Assembly (NCBI GenBank): GCA_024305405.1
Contig: JAKNDB010000064.1
Location: 806,001-870,000 of the forward strand
Direction of reading: 5' to 3'
Source: Dirofilaria immitis
Taxonomy: Eukaryota; Nematoda; Chromadorea; Rhabditida; Onchocercidae
Length of the DNA: 64,000 nt
A model generated the notes under the pieces. It saw only the letters and a list, made by a program, of their open reading frames with translations. It was not told the DNA's origin and ran no database searches. The position numbers were made by a program, and so were the translations under genes. The first letter of the stretch is position 1. Every line of letters begins with the position of its first letter. This document shows, piece after piece, positions 38,227 through 50,057 of the stretch.

Positions 38227-41200
38227 ATGAAAAGCGTAATACGACGAATTGGCCATATCGCAAAATGTCGCAAACTGAGGAAAATGTCTGTTCTGTTTCG
38301 AATTTTTTATCGAATGTATCGAGATGATATCAGATACGATGAATGTTCAATCGATGGAAATTAAATTTAATAATTACGAATGGTTTACCATTTCACACGG
38401 ATAGTTTGTTGATTTTTAATTTTTATTAAAATTAATTTCATTAATTTTAATTCCAATTCTATAAGTTTATTTTTATTATTTTAATAAATTATTTGTTAAA
38501 ATACCAATTAAAATAATAAACATATTTTGGCTAATTTGTTCATAAATTTCAAATTAAAATCAAATTTAAAATCAAATTACTAATTGAAATTTACAAATAA
38601 ACGTTGAAATTTTGATCTTTGTAAAATTTTCATTTGATCGATAAAATAGTGATAAGGTGATAAGTTTAAAATTTGAATTTAAATACCTGATATTTTTATA
38701 AAAATTATTCATTTCAGATTGTTGGAATAATATTGGTAAACGATGTTATCTAATAAATGAGGCTAATTTTTTGAAACATTTGGCTAGCAGTAATCTTTGT
38801 ATTCGAGCAATTTGTAATGATCAATCAATTTATTCATGTAATGTTGGCCTAGGATCATTTCATGGAACCAAAGTAATAATAATAAAATCTTTGTTTTTTT
38901 CCCCCTTTTTCATTTAATTTTTATTCAAATTAAATTAATTAAAATTATCTGACACAAATTATATATGAAATTAAACTGCAAATATATTAATTAAATTAAA
39001 TTATTTATTGCATTAATTTTTATTCAAAATTTTGCTTATTTTTTTATTAAAAAATAAGTGAAACTATGATTCAAAAAATTTTCTCTATTAATAAAATTTA
39101 AAAAATTTTAATTAAAAACAATTATTTATAAATAAATATTTTGAAAATCTTTGAAATGATAATGATAATAATAATAATTATTATTTTTGATAACGATAGT
39201 AATAATAATTGTTTTCGATAACGATAGTAATAATAATGATTGTTTTTGATAACGATAATAATAATAATTTTTGATAACTAATAATAATTATTATTTTTGA
39301 TAACGATAATAATAATAATTGTTTTTGATAACGATAGTAATAATAATTGTTTTTGATAACGATAGTAATGATAATTTTTGATAACTAATAATAATGTTTA
39401 TTTTTGCTAACGATAATAATTCCTTTTGATAGCGATAATGATAATAATAACAATAATAAAGTATAAAGTATATAATAAATATTATATTTCATTCGAAATA
39501 CAATTTGTTTAATTACTTTTAGGATACGATAATTTGTAAAGGAATAATGAAATTATATCCGTTGGATAAATCGTTGAAAAATTTGCATATGCATGTTGCA
39601 ATGCATATTTTCAACGTGGATCATACACATCCTACAATTTTTCATCGTGGTATTCTTGCAATTAACCGGAATACTCAAACGGATTGTTGCCGGATAAATC
39701 GGAAAATTCAAACAAGCGTACTAATGCGACATGCTGCTGTACAAGTAATAAATTTAATGAAATATTATGTGTAAATTAGAATATTCTATAATGCAATTTA
39801 AATACCAATATTAATTTAATTAATTTATATTAATTTCTAATAATTTAAAAAAAAGTAGAAATGAAATATTATGTGTAAATTAGAATATTCTATAATGCAA
39901 TTTAAAAACCAATATTAATTTAATTAATTTATATTAATTTCTAATAATTTAAAAAAAGTAGAAATGAAATATTATGTGTAAATTAGAATATTCTATAATG
40001 CAATTTAAATACCAATATTAATTTAATTAATTTATATTAATTTCTAATAATTTAAAAAACAAGTAGAAATGAAATATTATGTGTAAATTAGAATATTCTA
40101 TAATGCAATTTAAATACCAATATTAATTTAATTAATTTATATTAATTTCTAATAATTTAAAAAAAGTAGAATCATATAAAATATGGCACATAAGTATAAT
40201 GTAATTAATAATCATAAATATATTACTAATACATAAGTATATAAGTGTAATTATAATAGTAATATCAATAATGAATATAATCAAAATAGAATTTTATATT
40301 TATTAAATTAAATTATTCGATAATAATTTAATTAATATATTTATTTTATTTCTCCGATTAATACAAAAAAATCGATTGATAAATTAATCAATCAAAAAAT
40401 AATTTATAATAATATAATTAATCGAATAAAATGCTCACATTTATTTTCTAATCATTTTTCAACTTTTCGACGAAACACCAAAAGTTGAAAAATAAGCAAA
40501 CACAAGTCAAAGAAAAAACAAAACAGAAAAGAACGAAGGAAGCAGCCGTTCAATTTTCTACAACAATTTCGCAGCAACAATTAACGCAAACGATTGGTAA
40601 AATAATTAGCCAAACTTTGGCGACCAATGAAAATGTCGGTAATATTTTGGCTTAATTAAATTATAGATTACTAACAATATTGATAATGATGATAATAATG
40701 GTTATAATAATAAGTGATAATAATAATAATGATAATAAAAGTTGATAATGATAATAATAATGAAAATACTAATAGTAATAATAACAAAAATGAATCATAA
40801 TGATTTATTTCATCTTGATAGAACTAATTATTTATAATTGATAATTTTTTTCTTCTTTTTCCTAATATCATAGTATTCTCGAGTAATTACTTTAAAATTT
40901 TTCTCAATACAAATTTTATCTTTTTGCTAACTCTTATCAACTATATCATTAAGATATAGTTGATAAGCTTAAAATTTAATCATTATAAAACAATAAGCAA
41001 TATTCAAAATTAATATTATGTATTAATGAGAAAAAGTTATAGCGATAAATATTTGTTTGAAAATTAAGATGCAATCAAGCAATTATTAATGAAGGATAAA
41101 AGAAAGAAAGAAATTATCATGATAAAATTTTTATCAACTAAATATGTATTTTATCATGATAAAATCTTTATCAATTATATATTCTTCATTGTTGCAACTT

Positions 41201-42656
41201 TATTTAACCAATTCATTTTTGTTTCTATAAGTTTATATAAGTCTTCTATAAGTCTATTTTATATATTTCATACGCTCAATAATCGCTAAGCGTTGCTTTA
41301 AAGTTCTTCAAAAATATTTCAGATAGGAAGTTATCAATTGCTGATAAGAATTTAAATCGAATTAAATCAGATACCTTGCTCGAAAAAGAAATAATACATC
41401 AACGAAAAGCATAGAATATTTCAATGAAGACAAAAAAATGACCAAGTTGGCTAATTTAAATGATAATCATTCAAGAAGGAGCATAGAAAGACTTTGTAAT
41501 AATCCACGAGCTACTGCTGATATTCGTAATCAACAGTATGCAAATATTATCAGTAATTCATCAAATACTTATAATGCTATTTGTCGAAGACAAATGCTAA
41601 ATAAATTAGATCGATTAATTGCGCAAAAAATGATAACATTACAAGAGATTCATATGATTAAATCAGCTAATTTAAATGATCAAATGAAAAATTCGAAAAA
41701 GAAAATCGAAAGACTTTGTCGTACAACGGATCAATCAAATCGATCATATAAATCTAATTTGGTTAATATGAAATTACCTATAGGTTTGTGTTATTATCAT
41801 TTAATTTTAATATATTTTCATTTAATTATTTTATTTAATATTTGCTTATTGTTTTATGATTTTTATAATAATGTTTTTCTAATATTTATTATTGATAATG
41901 ATAATGATAATGTTTTGATTAATTTTTAGATAAAAATATCGCAACTAATTCAATATTAAATGATAATTGGCTATTAGCAAAATCGAAAAATGAAAATTTA
42001 ACACAAAAATTGGATAATAACAATGATAATAATAATCATAACAATGATAAGAATATTATCAATAATTATTCGATCAACAGTAGCAAATTAACATCACCAA
42101 CAGCAACAATAAGTGAATATACCTCAAATTCAACTGCTCGAAAATCAATTGGAAAATTTAAAAAGTTTGCAAAAACTTTTTTTTGATTTCAATATTATCG
42201 ATATTTGTTTATTTTTAATTAAAATTATAAATTATTATTTTGAATTTTTATCAATTCCAATATCATTCTTTCTGTACATTTTTAATTTTATAATTAATTA
42301 TTGATTATAATTTAGCCGTTATCATAACTGATCTATTTCAGAATTTAACGCTTTATTTTTTTTCCATCTTAAATTATAGAGATTCAACAATCGAAACGCG
42401 AAGAAGTTCTAGCTATGCAACAATCGAGAGTGATCTGGAAATATCTTCTAATAATAGCAAGCAAAGAAGTTTAAGTCGTACAACTAGCGAAAATGGCCTA
42501 GAAACATCTTCGTATAATGATAGTGATATTAAAAGTGATGATAACAACAACAACAACAACAACAGCAATACTGATAACGGCAATAATACAAATTCAACAG
42601 CTCGTACAGTTAGCAGTGAATTTTCAAGTGAAGCCTCAACAGTTACTGAACTTTAA
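38227..42656 (+). CDS. Unrecognised protein with Cys/His-rich N-terminus, internal repeat and Ser/Asn-rich tail
   Basis: Seven exons: 38227-38403, 38718-38872, 39523-39744, 40485-40638, 41323-41783, 41930-42164, 42380-42656; about 560 aa. I do not recognise the family. All six introns have GT..AG ends and matching phases. Residues 1 to about 185 are compact and Cys/His-rich (ECSIDGK, CWNNIGKRCYL, LCIRAICND, HMHVAMHIFNVDHTHP). A basic, Gln-rich linker (KQTQVKEKTKQKR) follows. Next comes a helical region holding a twofold repeat of about 20 residues (MTKLANLNDN...IERLC and MIKSANLNDQ...IERLC) spaced 72 residues apart. The tail from about 400 is Asn/Ser/Thr-rich with an (AAC)n-encoded Asn run. 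No signal peptide or TM segment is evident. One base appears missing near 38358 (A3) and at 41405-41408 (A4). The acceptor at 40481-40484 (CAAAAG) is weak. The start ATG at 38227 is the first in frame but unproven. Confidence 0.6.
39158..39445. repeat. AATAATAATTGTTTTTGATAACG tandem repeats
   Basis: About eight imperfect units of 28-38 bp alternating ATA/ATT triplets with TTTTTGATAACGATAG, in intron 2 of the unrecognised gene. Confidence 0.85.
39757..40171. repeat. Four-copy tandem repeat, unit 103-105 bp, starting at a splice donor
   Basis: Copies start at 39757, 39861, 39964 and 40069 and are nearly identical, differing mostly in the length of an A run. The first copy begins 12 bases after the exon 3 donor at 39745, so the array fills the 5' part of intron 3. 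Confidence 0.95.
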
Positions 42657-42850
42657 TTTATCAAATGATATTAGCCTTTTAGAAAAATTTCAATGATTAA
42701 TTTATATTCTTTTTTAAGCTATCATTCTTCCTACCATTTATAATCACTTATTGATTTGATTTGATTTATCGATTTTTCTTTCATTTAAACTTTTTCGACA
42801 ATTTTTTTTAATTGTTAAAGATTATAAAGTTATCTTATTTTTTTCTTTTG

Positions 42851-43200
42851 CAACATATGATAAATTATCATTTTATCAATGATAATTTTTCTTTTCTTTA
42901 TCTCTCTCTCTCTCTCTCTCTTTCTCACTCTCTTTTTCTCTTTTTAAATATGTTAAATGAAATAGCCGTTATTCTTTTTGTTTTCTTTTTTGTCTTTTGC
43001 AACATATGATAAATTATCATTTTATTAATGATAATTTTTCTTTTCCTTTTCTCTCTTTCTCTTTTTTCTTTTTTGAATATGTTAAATGAAATAGCGCTAT
43101 TCTTTTCGTTTTCTTTTTTCTTTTGCAACATATGATAAATTATCATTTTATTAATGATAATTTTTCTTTTCTTTATTCCTCACTCTCTCTCTCTCTCTCT
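42851..43200. repeat. Three-copy repeat carrying a TGATAA/TTATCA hairpin
   Basis: The core CAACATATGATAAATTATCA starts at 42851, 43000 and 43126 (spacing 149 and 126 bp). Each copy has an 11-bp perfect stem, AAATTATCATT with AATGATAATTT, around a 5-base loop (TTATC or TTATT; first copy 42862-42888). CT-rich spacers and AAATATGTTAAATG follow each core. Confidence 0.9.
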
Positions 43201-43437
43201 CTTTCTCACTCTCTTTTTTTCTCTTTTAAATATGTTAAATGCGCTAAGCGTTTGTTTGAAATTTATTGTTTTCTTTTTTTTTTTTCTTATCAAAAATAAT
43301 AAATCATTAAAATTTATTATTCATTTCAGATTATCATTATTTCGATAATTTATTTAAATTTTATAAAAACCTTTTTATTTACTACTACTATTTTTAATGT
43401 TTATAAAATGGTAAACAATATATCTGCTGAAGATTAA

Positions 43438-43443
43438 AATAAA
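43438..43443 (+). terminator. Possible polyadenylation signal AATAAA of the unrecognised gene
   Basis: AATAAA about 780 bases after the stop at 42656. If used, the 3'UTR would contain the hairpin repeats. Nearer variants may be used instead. Confidence 0.3.
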
Positions 43444-46174
43444 AGAAATAGCAAAAGAATTAATTTCATATTTATAAAATATATATATGCCAATAAAATC
43501 TTTTTTCATTATCACTATTATTATAAGCATAATAATAGTAATAATAATGATAATAATGATAAGACTAATTCGTGATAATATACATTCAAATAAATGAAAT
43601 AATTAAAAAATTTTGATAAAAAGTAAAAAAATATAATATATATTTATGCAAAAATAAGCTATGCAAATTATTTAAAAAATATGAAAATTCGTTTATTAAT
43701 TTTTGTAAAATTAGCCACAAAAGATAGTAAATTATAGCTTTAAAAGATTATTTAATTTTTACAAAATAATTCTTATCACTTTTTTTTTTTTGAAATCAAT
43801 TATCAATTATTTCATTCGAATTGATAATTTGGTGAAAATTTTTTGACAAATATTATTAATTAATTAATTAAGCTATGTATGATTATTGTATTGCTGATAT
43901 TTTTGATGATATGATGATAATTTATAATCGTTTCTTTTCTCTCTCTCTCTCTTGATTTATGAATGATAAAAAATGAGCTTTGTTAAGATAAAATAATTAA
44001 AGAAAAATTTTTAGACATTATCATTTTAAATATATTAAGGGATTTTATTTTTTGCGTATTATCGTTTTATGAATCAAAAATTATAATTATAAAATGTAAT
44101 CACAACGATTTGATTTATCACTGATAATGAAAATTATAAAACAGTGATAAGAGCAAAAGAAAAAGTAAGAGAAAAAAGAAATGAAAGAAAATATTTTATT
44201 AGAAATGAATTAAATTTTCAAAATTGCAAAAACAATCAAATAACGAAACATGCAAAAATCAGTGATAATAATGATAATAATAATAATGATAATAGTAATT
44301 GTTTAATGAATTATAATCGTAATTGATATGTAACGAAAATTAATTATCAATTATCATATTCAAATTAAACTTTTTATCATTTTTATTTTGTTTTATTTTA
44401 AACGAATAATAATTAATCAAAAATTATGATCAAAATGAATGAAACAAATATAATCACAGACAAAGTAAGAGCCGTTTCATAACATTTGAAAAAGTTTTTT
44501 TAAAAAAAAATTGAAAAAATATTATCAACGATTAATTGATAATATTATCACATTAGTATATTTTTCTAAAAAAAATTATTTTAATTTTTTTCCTTAAAAT
44601 ACTGATAATTTATACAAATTTTGATTTATTTTCTTATCATTAAAATTTAACCGTTATCATATGCATATATATATATGTACAATATATATATGATTTTAAT
44701 AGAATTTAAAAAATATTTTCTAGGAGAAAGAAAAAAGTTGAATAAATTAACAAAATAGCATTTCATTAATTGATTAAAGTTTTTGTTGTTATCATAATTA
44801 ATTGATCGATTTATCAATTTTAACTATTAGAAATAATAATGATAATAATTAGGATGAATAATTATGAATGATGATATAATTTTGATACAAAAATAATTAA
44901 CAGATATATGAATCATTTTTTCAAATACATATATTTAAATGATTAATAATCAATTTTTTTTTCTCTATCAGCTAATCATTTTCATTTTTTTATCAGTTAA
45001 TCTTAATTTTTTTTTAATCAAAATTTTAAATCGAACAATAAATAAATAAAATAAAGCAAACAATGAAAAAATCTCATGCAATAGAATCGTTGAATTATTT
45101 TTTCAAAAAAAAAAAAAAAAGTTTATATTTTATTATTTATTCATACATTTTTCAAAATAAAATTTTTCATCGAAATTTTTGAGAAAATTTTTAAATTATA
45201 TATTTTTAACAAATTCTCATTTCATTTCATTTTAATAAATTTATAAGTGATTTCGTTTCGCTTCAATAAATTCTTAAACATTTGCGAAATGAAATGAATT
45301 GAAAAATATTAGAAAATCATTTTTAATAAATAAATCTATTATCTAATGTATGATCAAATGAGACAAATCAATTTACATCAATTGAATCATCGATGATCCA
45401 TCTATTCATTCATTCATCTATTTACTTGTATCTCTTTCCATCTTATATATTAAATAAATCTTTAACAAATTCCAATTTTAATTGTCTGTATTAGATATAT
45501 CATTTCTCTAAGAATGAAATGATTGAATAATAATAGTTCGGGAAATCCTGCCCGTTTCAATACGAATAATAAAGATGATTGAAATTTTTAATTGAAATTG
45601 TCATTTTTATTATCCGAAAAATTGTCATACGTTTCGTTTAGAACCAACTATCAAAATTCGTTTGCTAAATAGAAAATAAATTTGAAAAAATGATTCTATA
45701 ATTTGCAAGATGAAATTCTTTTGTAAAAAAAAAAAAAAGATGGCGAAAAAAGTAAAAAAAAGAGAAGGCATTTAAAATAAATCGTATTTGGAATGGTTAA
45801 ATTTCAATTTGATAATTTATTTAAAATTTAATTTCTGATATATTTCAATTTGGATAATTTTATTTTAAGGTTATTGTTGCTTAAAATTAAAATTCGTATG
45901 TATTTTTATTTATCGTTTTCTTTCTCTCTTTTCTATCATTCTACATTTCAATGCCAAATATTTCATTTTTACGTTTCAAAGTTTTCAAAAAAAAAAAAAT
46001 TTATTTCTCAAATTTTACGAAATTCAAAAGAAAAAATCGCAAAAAAATTTAATTTCAATTTCTCTTTTTTTTTCTTTTCAGAGTTATACAAGAGGGAAAA
46101 AAATTGTAAGCAGTATAATTCTGAAGAAAAAAAAAAAAGAAAGAACAAAAGTAATCGTAAATTAAAATCAAATA

Positions 46175-46180
46175 TTTATT
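46175..46180 (-). terminator. Polyadenylation signal AATAAA of pros-1
   Basis: AATAAA on the minus strand about 65 bases past the pros-1 stop. Confidence 0.5.
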
Positions 46181-46245
46181 AAATGAACGCAAGGCAAGAA
46201 AATAATAGGAAGATAGGTTTAAAAGAAAAAAAATTCAATTTATCA

Positions 46246-49200
46246 TTAACCCTCTAAACGTTCTAGAAAATTAGGATCTTTAAAATATTCAGGAATTGGA
46301 TCATCCATTCGATTAATTACTTTATAAATTGTCTTCTTCCAGGATGGTTCAGCATCACGTCCGCTTTGTACAGCACAAAAAATTCACGTAACGTTTCCTG
46401 TATCACCAATGATAATCGTTCTGGTGGCTATAAATTAATAAATTTAAAAATTTATTAATTAAATTTTTATTTCTTTATTTAATAGATATATATATATATA
46501 CATGTATTTATGTATATTTGTTGAAATCATTTTTTTTTTTTTAAATTATTATTCAAAGCTAAAATGCCAGAAATATTCTAAAATTTTTTCGTTTTTTTCA
46601 ATAAATTAAAAAGTTTAATGTAATCTTTCAAATATTAATTAATTTAGAACTTAATAATAATTATAATTATTATTATTAATAAAAATTAATTATTTATAAA
46701 TTCCTTTTTTTTTATTAAAAGACTAATTTAATTATTACTAATCAAAATTTTGCAATAATTATATTTTTTTTTAAACTTAATTTTTGATTTTAATTGAATA
46801 CGATAAAATATTTTTAATAATTTACCTGAATATGATTATTACGATTATAGTGTTGATTAAGACTTTTATAAATTTCCGATTCAGGTGTAACAATAATATC
46901 TTCCTTATTTTTGATACCTTCAGCCAAATAATTCCTTGCATATTTATCCATTTGATTGTAGAAAAATTCTCTGTAAGAGAAAAAAAAGAGAGTTGAAGAA
47001 AAAATAATAAATATTATTAATTTATTTTGATCACATATTATCACTTATCATTAATTCTAATCAATTATCATGTTTTGCTTAACTATTTCAATTTTAATTT
47101 TTCAAATTTATTAATATTTGATTGAACAGTGAAAAAATATAAGAAAGAAATCAATAAACAATAATTGATAAGAAATTATAAAAATTTGTAAATGTAAACA
47201 AATTTCAGCTTAAAAACAAAATTAATAACATTCCGATTAATCGATTATTTACTTTCAAATTACGATAAAAGAAAAAATTAAACTTATAGAAAAAAGAATT
47301 TGAATGGATCAGATTGCAAAAATCTCGAAGAATGAAAATTTTTGATTTAAAAAATTTCAAAAGAAAGGAAGAGAAATTAGAATAAAATTAATATAAATAA
47401 TATTTCAATTGCAACCAAAATTGTATTTTTAAAATTCAATTTAAAAAAAAAAATCAAGATTACAGTAATCCTTCAGAATTATAAACAATGTTAAATAGAG
47501 ATTCATCCAAATCGGATGGATGGTATAAGTGTAAGAGAAAAAAAGAGTTGATGAGGTTGATGACCTGATACGGTCTCATCATCATCATCATCATCATTAT
47601 TATTATCATCATCATGATTCCCATTTGAATCATTATTATCAAATCATCATTTTTCCTCATCCTTCTCGTCATCCATTTCATTTTTTTCTCCATCTATCAC
47701 CTCAACGGTCCTTATCCTCATCATCAATTATATGATAATCAAGTGTCAAATTACATTTCAGGCAAATGGTACAATTTAAACAAACATATCCATTCCGTAC
47801 GTGGGATGATGATGATGATGAACGCGCCAATTATTTGTTTATAAAATAATAATAGTTACCGGTTTTAGTTGACCTTACAATTTTTATCCATCCCTTCATT
47901 TTCTATCATTCAAATATTTCGTCTACTTTTCCTCTTAACTCTCTTAACTTCTAAAAAAAAAAAAAAGCATAGCACCTGTTTCTCTATCGTACACCTGTCC
48001 TTTCAATACATCTTTTTCCCAAATAATATCATATGCTCAAATTAGAGATAAATAAATAATACATATTTATTTATAACAATTTCTTTCTTTCCTTTTTTTT
48101 GTTGCATTTAATTGATCAGTGAATGAATTTATATATGATGCTAGTACTGTAATCAATATACCGTAATGAATAAACAATATGACATGTAAGGAAACGGTAT
48201 TTATGATAGCATTATTATACAATACATGAGGATAAATGGATTATAAAATTTGATCATTTTTTTAAAAGAAAAAAGTGATAAAATATTTCATTAGCTTAAT
48301 TTAAGCTTAATTTTAATAATAGAAATGACTAATTTAAAGAAGAAAACTTTTTTCTTTTAATTCCTAAAATCTATTTATTAATTTATCTGATAAAATTATT
48401 TTTTAAAAATTAAATGAATGTTTATAAAAAAGAAAAGAAAATATATATATATAATATTGTACTGTATTGTATTTAAAATATTATCATAAACAATTAATCG
48501 TTATACAAATGTCATACTGTAATGTAATTAAGTTTTAAGAATAAGGAAAATGATGGGGATAAGAAAATACAAACTATTGTTAGGGAAAAAATGTAATGAA
48601 ATCATTTCTGATATGATTATAATTTATATGATATGATTATTATCATTTTTACAGCGGTAGATTTTTAAATTATCCTTCAACTTATCTTACAGCATTTTTC
48701 ATATTATTGACAAATTCAATTCTACATCTTCTATAAAGTTTAAAATAATATTTTTTGTTTAAATTTTAAAATTAAATTAATTAATTTTTGATTTTTTTGA
48801 ATATATTCATAATTTTAAATTCTAAATATATTTGCGTTGGTATTAGCGTTGTGGCAAAAATTTTGAGTATGCCGAAAAAAATTGATGAATTTGATAAGTG
48901 ATAAGAAATTTGATAATGCAAAATTAACAAAACAAATAGATATGTAACAGATGATTAAATAAACTAAAAAATTTGATAAATGAAAAGAAGTTTGATGATG
49001 CGAGACTGATAAAACAATAGATACGTGACAGATGATTAAATAAACTAACAACTTTAATGGGTGATAAGAAGATTGATGATGCAAGAATGATAAGATGAGC
49101 AGATAGGTGACAGATGATTAAATAAACTGGCAACTTTAATGGGTGATAAGAAGATTGATGATGCAAGAATGATAAGATAAATAAATATGCGTAATAGATG

Positions 49201-50020
49201 GTTAAATAAAAATTAGAAAAAACTATGAATTGAAAAATTATTTATCCTTTTTTTTTCAATCTTTAAAAATTTGATATTTCAAAACAAATGAAAAAGGAAA
49301 TGATGAAAAAGATTAAGATAAAATTATCATATTAAAATTAATGATAATAATAACAATGATTAATTAATAAAATTAAAAAGATTAAAATAAAATTATCTTA
49401 TCAAAATTAATGATAATAATAATGATGATTAATTAATAAATTATAATAACAAACCGGAAATTTGAAAACCATTTAACCAATTGTGCCGTATTATTTTTGT
49501 TAAAACGAATATCCGGAAAATAAGATTTCAATAAAGCCGAATTCGGATAACGTGTATAAAAAACATTAATTTTGCTTTACGCAAATGCATTGGTGTCAAA
49601 GTTGAACTGAAATTTTTAATTTTTTCTTTTTTTTTTCGAAATTAAATTTTAATCGATTAATAAAAAAAGTTGAATTTTGCAAAAAAATCAAAACTTTTCT
49701 ATAAGCGTCAAAGATTCATTTATTGGTTAATTATAATTGATATTATCATCATTATCGTTATTATTATTATCTGTTGTTATTATCTATCATTATTATTATT
49801 ATTACTATATTATTATTACTATTATTATTATCTATTATTATCATTATTATTATTATTATTATTATTACTGTATTATTATTATTATAAATTATTGCTATTA
49901 TTACTATATTATTATTATCTATTATCATTATTATTATTATCTATTGTCTATTATTATTACTATTATTATTATCTATTATTATTATTATCTATTATTGTTA
50001 TCTATTATTATTATTATTAC

Positions 50021-50057
<37 letters not shown>

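Larger units (their letters stand above)
42657..46174. other. Intergenic region between convergent genes
   Basis: About 3.5 kb between the stop of the unrecognised gene and that of pros-1. It holds a CT-rich hairpin-bearing repeat, TGATAA-rich sequence and long A/T runs. The 110-codon frame at 45850-46182 is Phe/Lys low-complexity and not supported as a gene. Confidence 0.55.

Noticed and set aside
45850..46182. 110-codon open frame near the pros-1 3' end
   Set aside because: Composed of A and T runs giving Phe/Lys; no conserved motif.
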